This document shows, in pieces, positions 36,855-45,964 of a stretch of 64,000 nucleotides of DNA. Under the pieces are notes generated by a model that made no database searches, was not told the origin of the DNA, and was given only the letters and a program-made list of their open reading frames with translations. Location of the stretch: the NCBI RefSeq assembly GCF_025642975.1, contig NZ_JANZKJ010000004.1, forward strand, positions 238,913 to 302,912, written 5' to 3'. A program made the position numbers and the translations under genes. The DNA is from Pseudomonas sp. RIT-PI-S (GTDB lineage Bacteria > Pseudomonadota > Gammaproteobacteria > Pseudomonadales > Pseudomonadaceae). The first letter of the stretch is position 1. The number at the start of each line of letters is the position of its first letter.

Positions 36855-37798
36855 CGGGGCGGCTCCGCGTTACCAAGGGATTGAATGAAAGCGACCAGGC
36901 GCACCACGGCGTCCTCGTCCAGCACGTTGCTGTAGGTGGGCATGATCGGCGCGTAGCCGGCGGCCACCTGTTTTTGCGGCAGCAGGATCGAATCCCGCAG
37001 GTAGCTGGCGTCCGCCGTGGCCGTGCTGCCATCGGCCAACGGCACCGGCCGCCCATACAACCCTTCGAGCTTGGGCGCGTGCACCACTGCCGAGGCGCCA
37101 TGGCAACCGCTGCAACCCATTTGCTGGTAAAGGGCTTCGCCTTGCTCGGCCAGGCTGCCTGGCGCGTCTGCCACGCCCAGCCAGCGGGTGTAGTCCGCTG
37201 GGGTCTGCACCACCAACTTGGCCAGCATGGCGGAGTGGTCGGTGCCGCAGAACTCGGCGCAGAACACCTGGTAGGTGCCGGGCTGGTCGGCCTGGAACCA
37301 CATCTGCGAATAACGCCCCGGGAGCACGTCCTGTTTCACCCGCATCACCGGAATGTAGAAACTGTGGATCACGTCTTCGGAAATCATGTTCAGCTTGATC
37401 GGCCTGCCAGCGGGCACGTGCAACGCGTTGAGCTCGCGCTGGCCGCTGGCGTGCTGGAATTTCCACATCCACTGCTTGCCCGTGAGCTGGATCTCCAGCG
37501 CATCCACCGGCGGCGTGCGGGCCTCGAAAAACAGCCGGGCGGAGAGCCAGAACAGCACCATGGCGGCGATGAAGGGCACCACGATCCAGGCGATTTCCAG
37601 CTTGTGATTGCCGATGGCGGTGCTGTTGCGCAGCACCTTGGTGCCGTCCCGGTAGCGCACGCTGAACACCACCAGGCAGATCACCACCGGCAGCACGAAC
37701 AGCAGCATCACGCCGGTGAAGGTCATCACCATCCAGTCCACCCGGCTGGCGTAGGCTGAGCCTGCCATCGGCCATAGCTGCGCGAAGAACCCGTTCAC
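36851..37798 (-). CDS. coxB: Cytochrome c oxidase subunit II with fused cytochrome c
   Basis: A 315-residue subunit: two TM helices (about 25-47 and 70-90), the cupredoxin CuA domain ('[10 protein letters not shown]' and the CuA ligand motif '[12 protein letters not shown]') and a C-terminal mono-heme cytochrome c ('GCSGCHGA', distal Met in 'APIMPTYS'). The fusion defines a caa3 oxidase, so electrons can arrive without a separate cytochrome c. There is no classical lipobox. GTG start at 37798, one base before the sco stop. Confidence 0.95.
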   Translation of the reverse strand: MNGFFAQLWPMAGSAYASRVDWMVMTFTGVMLLFVLPVVICLVVFSVRYRDGTKVLRNSTAIGNHKLEIAWIVVPFIAAMVLFWLSARLFFEARTPPVDALEIQLTGKQWMWKFQHASGQRELNALHVPAGRPIKLNMISEDVIHSFYIPVMRVKQDVLPGRYSQMWFQADQPGTYQVFCAEFCGTDHSAMLAKLVVQTPADYTRWLGVADAPGSLAEQGEALYQQMGCSGCHGASAVVHAPKLEGLYGRPVPLADGSTATADASYLRDSILLPQKQVAAGYAPIMPTYSNVLDEDAVVRLVAFIQSLGNAEPPR

Positions 37799-38608
37799 TT
37801 AGGCGACCCTCCTGCGTTCACGCACCACCGCCAGGGCGATGCCGCCGCCCAGCAGCAGGCAGGTGAGCACGCCGCCGGCCTGCAGCATACGGATCACCAG
37901 GTTGTCGTAGCCGCCGGTGCGGGGGTCGTAGTGGAAGCACAGCAACAGCAAGCGATCCCCCAGGCTGCCCACCTTGCCCTGGCCCGCTTCGGTGACGGCC
38001 AGGCGCAGGTCGCTGGCCTGGTAACCGAGCCCATACAGCCAGCGCGCCAAGGTACCGTTGGCCGTCACGGTGGCGATGGCCGAGGTGTGCGCGTACTCAC
38101 CCACCTGCGGGTCGAAGCGGTAGCGAAAGCCCATGGCTTTGGCCAGGCCCGCGCTGGACCCCTGCGGCCCCACCAGAAAGTGCACCGCCGGGTTGTGCGC
38201 CAGTTCCGGCCAGCGCCGCGCCAGGGCCGCCAGTTGGGCGGCGGCGTCGGTCGGGGTTTCCTCAGGCTTGAAGCTGAAGGCAACCAGCTGGTAGTCCCGC
38301 CCGGGCTGATAGTTGAGCGCGGCCAGCAGCATGAACAGTGTGGCCAACTGCGCCGAGCACACGTTGGGGCAGGTGAAATACACCGGCACCACGATCATTG
38401 GCAGCGTGCCGCTGTACTGGCGCAGGGTCGCGGCGTCGCCGTGCTGGTCGGTGAAGGGTGCGTCCAGCGGCAGGGCCGCGCCCAGGCGGTCGTCGATTCC
38501 GGCGCCGGCAAAGGGCGAGAGGTTCTTGCCGTCTACCGCGCCCGCCGCGATGGGAAGCAGCAGGGCCAATGCCAGCCCGCAGGCAGAAAGATAACGCGCC
38601 CGGCTCAT
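37799..38608 (-). CDS. SCO1/SenC-family copper chaperone
   Basis: A 269-residue membrane protein with an N-terminal signal ('LALALLLPIAAGAVDG'), a thioredoxin-like domain holding the copper-binding 'CPNVC' and the distal His of 'EYAHTSA', and a C-terminal TM helix (about 240-262). SCO proteins deliver copper to, or reduce, the CuA site of subunit II; coxB follows immediately. ATG 38608 overlaps the previous stop (ATGA). Confidence 0.92.
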   Translation of the reverse strand: MSRARYLSACGLALALLLPIAAGAVDGKNLSPFAGAGIDDRLGAALPLDAPFTDQHGDAATLRQYSGTLPMIVVPVYFTCPNVCSAQLATLFMLLAALNYQPGRDYQLVAFSFKPEETPTDAAAQLAALARRWPELAHNPAVHFLVGPQGSSAGLAKAMGFRYRFDPQVGEYAHTSAIATVTANGTLARWLYGLGYQASDLRLAVTEAGQGKVGSLGDRLLLLCFHYDPRTGGYDNLVIRMLQAGGVLTCLLLGGGIALAVVRERRRVA

Positions 38609-38997
38609 GGCGCACCGCCCACGTTCTGCGCCGGCCAGCCACGCTCGCCCAGCAGCTGCATGGCCCGCTCGATGGGAATATGCGCCACGCCTTGCTCGCC
38701 AGGTACCCAGCCATAGCCTTGCAACTTGGCGCGGCCGGCGCTGAGCGCCTGTTCGCCTTCGGCCGGGCTGTTCACTTCCAGGTGGGGGCGCGGCGGCGGC
38801 TCACGCTGCTGTTCTACCTGCGTCAGCGGTGGCTGCCGGCGCTGGTAGATGATCGGGTAGTAGTGCATCAGTAGGGCGATCACGCTGCCACTGGCCAGCA
38901 GCATCACCAACAGGCCGGCGCCGGTGTAGAGAATGCCCCGCACCGAGATTGCATCCGGCTCCACGCCAGGCGCGGCGGGCGGCTGCTTATCGTTCAT
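38605..38997 (-). CDS. Small single-TM protein in the ACIII-caa3 operon
   Basis: A 130-residue protein with one TM helix (about 22-46, 'GLLVMLLASGSVIALLMHYY') and a C-terminal, probably periplasmic tail with Pro/Arg/Glu and a segment 'AHIPIERAMQLLGERGWPAQ'. That last motif is often found in small assembly or linker proteins between act and sco/cox genes. It overlaps actF by 11 bp. It may help join ACIII and the oxidase; function not established. Confidence 0.65.
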   Translation of the reverse strand: MNDKQPPAAPGVEPDAISVRGILYTGAGLLVMLLASGSVIALLMHYYPIIYQRRQPPLTQVEQQREPPPRPHLEVNSPAEGEQALSAGRAKLQGYGWVPGEQGVAHIPIERAMQLLGERGWPAQNVGGAP

Positions 38998-39961
38998 GGC
39001 GGCGCCTCCAGAGGGTGAGCGAAGCAATGGCCCCGGCCCAGGCCAGCCAGGCCAGTGGAAGCCACAGCGAGGGGGCCAGCCCAAGCGAGGGCAGGCCGAG
39101 CCAGCTGCTTTCAACGAAGCCACTCAATAGCGTTAGCCCGCAGGCCCAGTGCAGCACCCTTGGCCGCTTGCCCCAGGGCAGGGCCAGGAGCATCAGCGGC
39201 AGCACCGCCTGGGTCAGCGCCAGCACCCCAGCCACCGCTCCCCAACCGTGCGTCGAACGCTCCAGGTACCAGTGAATCTCGCGCGGCAGGTTGCCGGCCC
39301 ACACGATCAGGTACTGCATGAACTGCAAGTACAGCCAGAAGATGCACGCCCCCAGCAGCAGGCCGCGAACGATGCGCTGGCTGTGCGGCCCGCCGGTGAG
39401 CCCCGCGAAGGCCAGCCCCATCAGCAAGGCACGCAGCACATAGAACAGGCCGAAGAGGGTCGAGGCCAGGTGCGCGTCCAGGCTCATCAACCAGTCGATG
39501 CCAGCGGCGGACAGGCTCAGCACCAGCTCGATCACGCCAATGCCCGCGCGCACCTGGCCCATGCCCACGCGCAGCCAGCTGCTCAACCACAGCCACAGGC
39601 CGGCATAGATCAGCGCGCGGAACACAAAGGTGATCGGTTGCAGCCAGAAGCCTCTGAAGCCCTCGGTGGGGTGTTCGCTCCAGGGGTAGAGCAGCCAGGC
39701 CGCTGGCAACAGTATCAGCAGGCCCAGCAGGGCCCACGGCAGGCTAGCCAGCCCCACCGCCAGGCTGGGGCCCAGCGCCGCCCGCCACTGGCCTCGCACC
39801 AGCGGCAGCAAAAAGCCCCAGAACAGGCAACCCAGGGCCAGGGTCACGCAGGTGACCGCTGCGCTCAAACCCGCGGCCATCACCGCGCGGCCATCGAGCA
39901 AGGCGCCGATCAACAGCGTCAGCACCATCGCCGCCAAGGCAAGCAAGGGCGTGCGGTTCAT
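38987..39961 (-). CDS. actF: Alternative Complex III subunit ActF
   Basis: A 324-residue integral membrane protein with about 10 TM helices, homologous to the C-terminal part of the quinol:cytochrome c oxidoreductase membrane subunits ('SLSAAGIDWLMSLDAHLAST' is the hallmark DWLMSL-x-P/A segment; 'QYLIVWAGNLPREIHWY' is also conserved). ActF is a membrane subunit of ACIII related to NrfD/ActC. ATG 39961 overlaps actE as ATGA. Confidence 0.9.
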   Translation of the reverse strand: MNRTPLLALAAMVLTLLIGALLDGRAVMAAGLSAAVTCVTLALGCLFWGFLLPLVRGQWRAALGPSLAVGLASLPWALLGLLILLPAAWLLYPWSEHPTEGFRGFWLQPITFVFRALIYAGLWLWLSSWLRVGMGQVRAGIGVIELVLSLSAAGIDWLMSLDAHLASTLFGLFYVLRALLMGLAFAGLTGGPHSQRIVRGLLLGACIFWLYLQFMQYLIVWAGNLPREIHWYLERSTHGWGAVAGVLALTQAVLPLMLLALPWGKRPRVLHWACGLTLLSGFVESSWLGLPSLGLAPSLWLPLAWLAWAGAIASLTLWRRRHER

Positions 39962-40497
39962 GGCGCGTGCTCCAGGGCTTGGCGGTCCTCGGCGGGCAAT
40001 TGGCCCACCGGCGCATGGCGGCTGAGCTGCAACGCGCGGATATACGCGGCGATGGCCCAGCGGTCGACCGGCGCCACCCGCGCCGCGTAGCTGTACATCT
40101 GCCCGTAGCCGTTGCTGATCACGTTGACGAAATAGCCCTCCGGGGCGGCCCGCAGCCGGGGCTCGGTGAAGTCTGGCGGCGCCGGAAAACCGCGCGCGAC
40201 CACGGTGCCGTGGCCGTCGCCCGCAAGCCCGTGGCAGGGGGTGCAATATACCTGGTAGCGGTCCTGGCCCCGCTGCAGCAGTTCGGCGGTGAGCGCCGGC
40301 CGCTGCCGCAATTCGGCTTCGCGGGCAGCTGCGCCACGTGGCACGGTGCCGGGGGGCGGGGCCTGCTGCACCTGGCCGTTGGGGAAGAAGTCGCTGGCGG
40401 CCTGGTCACGGGCCTTGCGCTGGCGCTCCAGGTTGTCGCAGGCCACCAGGGCCACGACCATTGCCGCTATCAACAGCGCCCGCGCTCCGGTAGTCAT
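39958..40497 (-). CDS. actE: Alternative Complex III mono-heme cytochrome c ActE
   Basis: A 179-residue lipoprotein cytochrome: signal ending in lipobox 'LVAC' (Cys at about 20), a linker, and one c-type heme site 'CTPCH' with axial Met in 'GYGQMYSYAARV'. In ACIII, ActE passes electrons from ActA/ActB toward the terminal oxidase, here the heme domain of CoxB. ATG 40497 overlaps actD (ATGA). Confidence 0.92.
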   Translation of the reverse strand: MTTGARALLIAAMVVALVACDNLERQRKARDQAASDFFPNGQVQQAPPPGTVPRGAAAREAELRQRPALTAELLQRGQDRYQVYCTPCHGLAGDGHGTVVARGFPAPPDFTEPRLRAAPEGYFVNVISNGYGQMYSYAARVAPVDRWAIAAYIRALQLSRHAPVGQLPAEDRQALEHAP

Positions 40498-41027
40498 TGC
40501 CACACCTCGGTCACTGAGTCCGCCCGTTCGGCGAGCCACTCGCGGGTGGCGTTGAGCTCGAAGTGCGGGTCTTCGGCCAATAGGCACAGCAAGAAGCGGT
40601 CATCGGAGGCACCGGCAAAGCTGCTGGCATCGAACAGCGGATGGTGCAGCCGCGGCAGGCGACAAAGGATGAACAGCCCCAGCACCGTGGCCAGGCATGC
40701 GAACAGCACCGCTAGCAGGAAGGTCACGATCATGAACGCTGGCAGGGCCAGCAGCGGGCGCGCGCCGATGTTCAGCGGGTAGTCGAGGTTGGCATACACC
40801 TGCAGGCCAAAGCCGCAGAGGGCGCCGAGCACCCCGCCAGCGATGCCGAAGGCTTGCACGCGGCGGTCGGTAAGGCCCAGCGGCGCGTCGAGTTCCTCCA
40901 GGGGGAAGGGGCTGAAAGCCTCCATGCGGCGAAAGCCTGCGGCCCGGGCATTTTCGCAGGCGGCGATCAAGGCATCGGCCTGGGAGAATTCAGCGAGCAG
41001 CCCATAGGGCGCGGGTGCGGCTTTCAT
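40494..41027 (-). CDS. actD: Alternative Complex III subunit ActD (DUF3341)
   Basis: A 177-residue protein: an N-terminal soluble segment ('YGLLAEFSQADALIAACENA' is typical DUF3341), then two TM helices (about 60-80 and 96-120) and a C-terminal cytoplasmic region ('DRFLLCLLAEDPHFE'). ActD is an accessory membrane subunit with no cofactor. I chose ATG 41027, overlapping actC (ATGA), over a long upstream frame that shadows actC. Confidence 0.9.
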   Translation of the reverse strand: MKAAPAPYGLLAEFSQADALIAACENARAAGFRRMEAFSPFPLEELDAPLGLTDRRVQAFGIAGGVLGALCGFGLQVYANLDYPLNIGARPLLALPAFMIVTFLLAVLFACLATVLGLFILCRLPRLHHPLFDASSFAGASDDRFLLCLLAEDPHFELNATREWLAERADSVTEVWQ

Positions 41028-42373
41028 CGGCCCTCCCGGCTGCGATGCAGCGCCTGCTTGACCTCGAACGCCGACACCATCGGCACGAAGCGCAGGAACA
41101 GGCAGAAGGGCACCCCAAAGATGCCGAAGGTGCCGATGAACAACGCCACTTCCCAGAAGGTCGGGCTGTAGGCGTCGCTCCAGGCGGAGGGCATGAAGTC
41201 CCGGGTTTGCGGGGTCACTAGCAGCATGAAGCGCTCGCACCACATGCCGATCAGCACGGCCAGCGCCACCGCGCTCAGCCAGCCGGCGTGGCGCCGCACC
41301 CACGGCCACCACAGCGCTTGCAGCAGCACCACGTTGCACACGATCGCCAGCCAGAAGCTCCAGGCGGTAGGGCCGGTCATCCGCGCCAGGGTGACCACCC
41401 GCTCTTGAGGCTCGCCGGAATAGAACGCCATGAAGATGTCTGCCAGGTAGCCATAGGCGGTGAGCCAGCCGGTGACCAGGATCAGCCGCCCGAGCATGTC
41501 CAGGTGGCGCGCGGTGATCAGGTTGTCCAGCAGCAACAGGCGGCGCACGCCGCAGGCCAACAGGGCGACCAGGGCGAACCCGGAGAACACCGCGCCGGCC
41601 ACGAAGTACGGCGGGAACACTGTGGAGTGCCAGCCGGCGGCAAGCCCCAGGTCGAGCAGGAAGGAGTAGCCGCTGCTTACCGAGAACACCAGCGGCACCG
41701 CCAGGATCGCGATCAACCGGTAGGCTTGGTGCCAATACGCCCAGTGGCTGGCCGCATTGCGCCAGCCCAGCGCCAGCACGCCGTAGAACAGCTGCTGGCC
41801 ACGGCGCTGAGCGCGGTCGCGGGCGGCGGCGAAGTCTGGGATGGCGCCGATGTAAAGGAACAGCACCGACACCAGCAGGTAGCTGAGCACGGCGAAGAAG
41901 TCCCAGGCGGTGGGGCTCTTGAATTGCGGCCACAAGCCCAGGGTGCTGGGGTAGGGCGCGATCCAATAGAAGTACTGCGGCCTGCCCAGGTGCATGATCG
42001 GGTACAGCCCGGCGCAACACACCGCCATCAGCGTCATCAGCTCGGCCAGGCGGTTGAGGGAATTGCGCCACGGCCGCTCCAGCAACAGCAGCAGCGCGGA
42101 GATAAAGGTGCCGGCGTGGCCGATGCCCAGCCACCAGATGTAGTTGAGGATGTCGAAGGCCCAGTTCACCGGGGTGTTGCTGCCCCACACGCCCACGCCC
42201 CGGCTGAACAGCACGATCACCGCCACCAGGTACACGCCCAGCAGCGCCGAGCAGGCGCCCAGCAGCATCCACCAGCGGCGGCGCTGGGCGAAGTGCAGGG
42301 GAATGTCCATCACCTGGGCGGTCACCGCGCTGGCGGGAAGGTCCAGCGGCAGGAAATGCGGCGTGTTGGCCAT
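41024..42373 (-). CDS. actC: Alternative Complex III membrane subunit ActC (NrfD-like)
   Basis: A 449-residue NrfD/PsrC-family protein with about 10 TM helices; quinol is thought to be oxidised at its periplasmic side. Motifs: 'WWLGIGHAGTFISALLLLLE', 'HLGRPQYFYWI', 'FYSGEPQERV' and 'MWCERFMLLV'. The ATG at 42373 shares a base with the actB stop (TGATG); the frame runs upstream to 42646 within actB and is not real there. Confidence 0.93.
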   Translation of the reverse strand: MANTPHFLPLDLPASAVTAQVMDIPLHFAQRRRWWMLLGACSALLGVYLVAVIVLFSRGVGVWGSNTPVNWAFDILNYIWWLGIGHAGTFISALLLLLERPWRNSLNRLAELMTLMAVCCAGLYPIMHLGRPQYFYWIAPYPSTLGLWPQFKSPTAWDFFAVLSYLLVSVLFLYIGAIPDFAAARDRAQRRGQQLFYGVLALGWRNAASHWAYWHQAYRLIAILAVPLVFSVSSGYSFLLDLGLAAGWHSTVFPPYFVAGAVFSGFALVALLACGVRRLLLLDNLITARHLDMLGRLILVTGWLTAYGYLADIFMAFYSGEPQERVVTLARMTGPTAWSFWLAIVCNVVLLQALWWPWVRRHAGWLSAVALAVLIGMWCERFMLLVTPQTRDFMPSAWSDAYSPTFWEVALFIGTFGIFGVPFCLFLRFVPMVSAFEVKQALHRSREGR

Positions 42374-45291
42374 CAGCTGTCCTCCGGGTTCAGCGGGCCA
42401 TCCATCAGCTCGCCCAGGTAGGTGGTTTTGGGCCGGGTGTTGAGTTCTTCGAGCAACCCATAATGACGGACCGAGGCCCGGCCCTGGCTGACCCGGCTGG
42501 CGCTGTCGGCGAGGTTGCCGAAGGTGATCGCCTGGGTGGGGCAGGTCTGCTGGCAGGCGGTGACCACTTCGCCGTCGGCGATGGCGCGGCCTTCCTTGCG
42601 CGCGGTGATCCGCGCCTCGCTGATGCGCTGCACGCAGTACGTGCATTTTTCCATCACGCCGCGGGCGCGCACGGTGACGTTGGGGTTACGTTGCGCCTTG
42701 ACCGAGGCGGCGTCGTCGGCGGTCCAGTCCAGCCAGTTGAAGCGGCGCACCTTGTATGGGCAGAACGAGGAACAGGTGCGGGTGCCGATGCAGCGGTTGT
42801 AGACCATCTCGTTCAGCCCGCCGGTGCCATGCACCGTGGCGTTGACCGGGCAGCCGGCCTCGCAGGGGGCTTGCTCGCAGTGCATGCAGGGCACTGGCAA
42901 GAAGTGCGAGGTCGGTGCCTTGGGCGGCCCCTTGTAGTAGTGGTCCACCCGCAGCCAGTGCATCTGCCGGCCCTTGAGCACCTGTTCCTCGCCTACCACC
43001 GGGATGTTGTTCTCCGCCTGGCAGGCAACCACGCAGGCGTTGCAACCGATGCATTGGTCCAGGTCGATCAGCATGCCCCAGGAGGTGTCGCGGGCAGGGA
43101 TCGGCGGGTACAGCGAGGGCTGGTCGGGCGCGGGGGTGGGCGCTGGGCCCGCCGCTTGCGCACGGCTGAACTGGCGGATCAGCTCGCTCTGGCCCAGGTC
43201 ATGGTGCATCTGCGTGCTGGCCAGCCGCTGCCGCTCGCCGGTAGCCGTCACCTGCACGCCGTCGCGCTGGAAAGGTAACAGCGCGGTTTGCAGCGGGGTG
43301 ATGGAAAAGCCCACGCCGTCGGCCACCTTGCCGGCGCGGTGGCGGCCGTGGCCGCCGTACACCATCAGGGTGTCTTCCTGCTGGCCGGGCATGACCCACA
43401 ACGGCCCGACCAGCGCCTGGCCGTCGGCCTCCACCCGCACTCGGTCGCCGCTGCCCAGGCCCAGGCGCTCAGCCAATGCAGGGGCGATGGCAACCACGTT
43501 GGTCCAAGTGAGCTGGCTGATGGGCTTGGGCAGTTCCTGCAACCAGCCAAGGTTGGCGAAGCGGCCGTCCCAGAGGGTGGGGTCCGGCCGCACGACCAGC
43601 TGCAGGCCTGCAACGGGTGGCGCTTCGGCCAGCCGCACCGGCGCTGCGTCGGCCTGCACCGCCGGCAGGGCGCTGCCTTCCACGTAGCCGAGCTCCAGCG
43701 CCTTGCGCCAGGCCGCCTCGCTCAGGCCGGAGAAGGTCTTGCGTACCTCGGTGTAGGCATCGGCGCTCAGTTCGCCAGCGAACAGCGGGAGGATGTCCGC
43801 CAGCGCCTTGCTGCTGTAGAAGGGCGCGACCAGCGGTTGCTGCAGGCAGACGCTGCCGTCCACGGCGCGGGCGTCGCTCCAGTTGTCCAGGGCGTCGCTG
43901 AGCGGCAGGTGCCAATGGCAGAGCGCGGCGGTCTCGTCGTAATACAGGCTGGCGCACAGGCGCAGTGGCACCTTGGCCATGCGGGTGGCGAAGTCCAGCT
44001 CGCCGGGGGCATCGAAGGCCGGGTTGCTGTCCAGCACCAGCAGGGCCTGCACGTTGCCTGCGTCCATGGCCTGCACCAGCGCGGGCAAGCCTTCCAGTGG
44101 CGCGCCGGCGAGGCTCAGCAGCGGCACCGGCTCGCTGTAGGTCAAGGTGTGGCCCACATTGCCCAGGCGGGCATTGAGGCGGTGCACCGCGGCTTGTACG
44201 TCCACCGGCGCATAGGCCCCGGCGGTGATCAGGCAGCGGCCTGGGCGCGCCTTCAGGCCATCGGCCAACTGTTGCACCCAGCGTTGGTCGGCTTCAGCCA
44301 GCGTTGGCGCCTCGGTGGCTTCGCCAAGGGCGGCGGCCAGCGCCTGCACGTAGGCGCGCTGTTGCCCCGGCGCGACACGCCGGCGCTCGCTGGCATTGGC
44401 CCCAGTGAGGCTGCTGCCGGGTTCGAGCACGACCAGCCGCGCCTCGCCGTTGCCCGCGGCCGCTGCCTGCCGGCGTTGCCCCCAGCCCAGGCCGTTGGCG
44501 GTCTGCCAGGGGCCGGGGCCGAGCAGGTCGTCATCCAGGGCTACGATCCATTCGGCGGCGTCCAGCCGTGGGCGGGTCTCCAGCGGGCGGCCAAATGCGA
44601 TGCGCGCGGCTTCGTAGCGCAGGCCCTCGAAAGGCTCATGGCGATACGCTCGCAGCCCAGGCCAGCGCTTCTTGAAGGCTTCCAGCTGACGCGCCAGGGT
44701 GGCCGAGCTGTTGGCGCCGATCAGCACATGCAAGCCGTCGCCCTGGTGGGCATCCAGTTGTTTGACCAGCCCCTGCTGGTGCTGCTGGAAGGCCTGCCAG
44801 CTGCTTTCCTGGCCATTGTTGCGCGGCGCCGGGGCGCGGTCGGGGTCGTACAGGCGCAGGATCGCTGCCTGGGTGAAGGCGTCGCAGCGGCCAAGGCTGG
44901 CGGGGTGATCCGGGTTGCCTTCGAGCTTGGTCGGCCGGCCCACGTGTGTGCGGCCGAGCACCGGTTGGGCGTAACCGCCCAGGGCCACGGCGGTGGCGTA
45001 CCAGCGGGGAATGCCGGGCACGCTGTTCTCGGGCTGGGACACATAAGGCACGGCGGTGTCCGGCGCGGGGCCGCAGGCCGCCAGCCCACCCAGGGCCAGC
45101 GAAGCGCCCATCAGTTGCAGGAAGCGGCGCCGGTCCATGCCTTCGGGGGTGGCCACTTCAGCGAACTCGGCCTCCAGTGCTTCCAGGCCGGCTGGCTGCG
45201 CCAGCGCCTCCAGGCTGCGCCAGTAGCCATGACCGCCTGCGTCGTTCGGCGGATCGCCTGGGGCTTGAGGGTCGAAGGTGCGCACGCTCAT
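42373..45291 (-). CDS. actB: Alternative Complex III iron-sulfur subunit ActB
   Basis: A 972-residue protein. The twin-arginine motif 'MDRRRFLQLMGASLALGGLA' sits near residues 52-71 after an N-terminal extension, as is usual for ActB. Residues about 90-700 form a molybdopterin-oxidoreductase-like domain that in ACIII carries no cofactor. The C-terminal third has ferredoxin-type clusters: 'CIGCNACVVACQ', 'CMHCEQAPCEAGCP', 'CIGTRTCSSFCPYK', 'CTYC' and 'CQQTCP'. It relays electrons from quinol to the heme subunits on the periplasmic side. Confidence 0.95.
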   Translation of the reverse strand: MSVRTFDPQAPGDPPNDAGGHGYWRSLEALAQPAGLEALEAEFAEVATPEGMDRRRFLQLMGASLALGGLAACGPAPDTAVPYVSQPENSVPGIPRWYATAVALGGYAQPVLGRTHVGRPTKLEGNPDHPASLGRCDAFTQAAILRLYDPDRAPAPRNNGQESSWQAFQQHQQGLVKQLDAHQGDGLHVLIGANSSATLARQLEAFKKRWPGLRAYRHEPFEGLRYEAARIAFGRPLETRPRLDAAEWIVALDDDLLGPGPWQTANGLGWGQRRQAAAAGNGEARLVVLEPGSSLTGANASERRRVAPGQQRAYVQALAAALGEATEAPTLAEADQRWVQQLADGLKARPGRCLITAGAYAPVDVQAAVHRLNARLGNVGHTLTYSEPVPLLSLAGAPLEGLPALVQAMDAGNVQALLVLDSNPAFDAPGELDFATRMAKVPLRLCASLYYDETAALCHWHLPLSDALDNWSDARAVDGSVCLQQPLVAPFYSSKALADILPLFAGELSADAYTEVRKTFSGLSEAAWRKALELGYVEGSALPAVQADAAPVRLAEAPPVAGLQLVVRPDPTLWDGRFANLGWLQELPKPISQLTWTNVVAIAPALAERLGLGSGDRVRVEADGQALVGPLWVMPGQQEDTLMVYGGHGRHRAGKVADGVGFSITPLQTALLPFQRDGVQVTATGERQRLASTQMHHDLGQSELIRQFSRAQAAGPAPTPAPDQPSLYPPIPARDTSWGMLIDLDQCIGCNACVVACQAENNIPVVGEEQVLKGRQMHWLRVDHYYKGPPKAPTSHFLPVPCMHCEQAPCEAGCPVNATVHGTGGLNEMVYNRCIGTRTCSSFCPYKVRRFNWLDWTADDAASVKAQRNPNVTVRARGVMEKCTYCVQRISEARITARKEGRAIADGEVVTACQQTCPTQAITFGNLADSASRVSQGRASVRHYGLLEELNTRPKTTYLGELMDGPLNPEDS

Positions 45292-45295
45292 GGCT

Positions 45296-45952
45296 TCACC
45301 TGTGGCAAACGCTGCAAGAGGTCAGGTCGCGGGTATCGATGTGGTACTCGCGCAGCAAACGCTGGCCCAGCTCGCGGCGGTCTTCGCGGGTTTGCCAGTC
45401 CATCTGGGTCACGGCTTCGCGCGGCCGCAGGCGCGGCGCCGGGTCGCGGTGGCAGTCCAGGCACCATTGCATCTGGAAGGGTTCGGCACGGCGCATCAGC
45501 GGCATGGTGTCTACCCGGCCGTGGCACTCCACGCAGCCGACCCCGGCGGTCACGTGCACGTCGTGATGGAAGTACACGTAGTCGGGCAGCTGCGCGACCC
45601 GGTTCCAGTGCAGCGGCTGGTTGCGCGCCAGGCTCTGGCGCAGCGGCTCGAGCAGGTCGGCGTTGGTCCAGATCTGCGAATGGCAAGTCATGCAGGTCTC
45701 GGTCGGCGGCAGGCTGGCCTGGGCGCTGGTGGCCACGCTGGTGTGGCAGTACTGGCAATCGAGCTTGAGGCCGCCCACATGGTGCTGGTGGGAAAAAGGC
45801 ACTGGCTGGTCGATGGTCCAGCCGCGCAGGGTGGCGTAGTCCGAACGGGCCAGGAGGGAGGCACTGAGAAACACCACGGCCAGGCCACCGAACAGCCCGA
45901 GCAACGCCAGCCGAAGCCAGAGGTCGGCGTTGCGCGAGAAGATCTGTCCCAT
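45296..45952 (-). CDS. actA: Alternative Complex III penta-heme cytochrome c ActA
   Basis: A 218-residue protein with an N-terminal TM anchor (about 12-33) and five c-heme motifs: CQYCH, CMTCH, CVECH, CLDCH and CSVCH. Additional His residues ('PFSHQHHVGG', 'YFHHDVHV') are likely axial ligands. This is the multiheme subunit ActA, receiving electrons from ActB. It lies 12 bp after ctaA and 4 bp before actB. Confidence 0.95.
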   Translation of the reverse strand: MGQIFSRNADLWLRLALLGLFGGLAVVFLSASLLARSDYATLRGWTIDQPVPFSHQHHVGGLKLDCQYCHTSVATSAQASLPPTETCMTCHSQIWTNADLLEPLRQSLARNQPLHWNRVAQLPDYVYFHHDVHVTAGVGCVECHGRVDTMPLMRRAEPFQMQWCLDCHRDPAPRLRPREAVTQMDWQTREDRRELGQRLLREYHIDTRDLTSCSVCHR

Positions 45953-45964
45953 GGCCGCGGCCGG

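Noticed and set aside
35214..36884. A 556-codon rightward open frame opposite coxA
   Set aside because: It mirrors coxA on the other strand, is rich in Arg, His, Gln and Gly with no domain, and is a GC-bias shadow.
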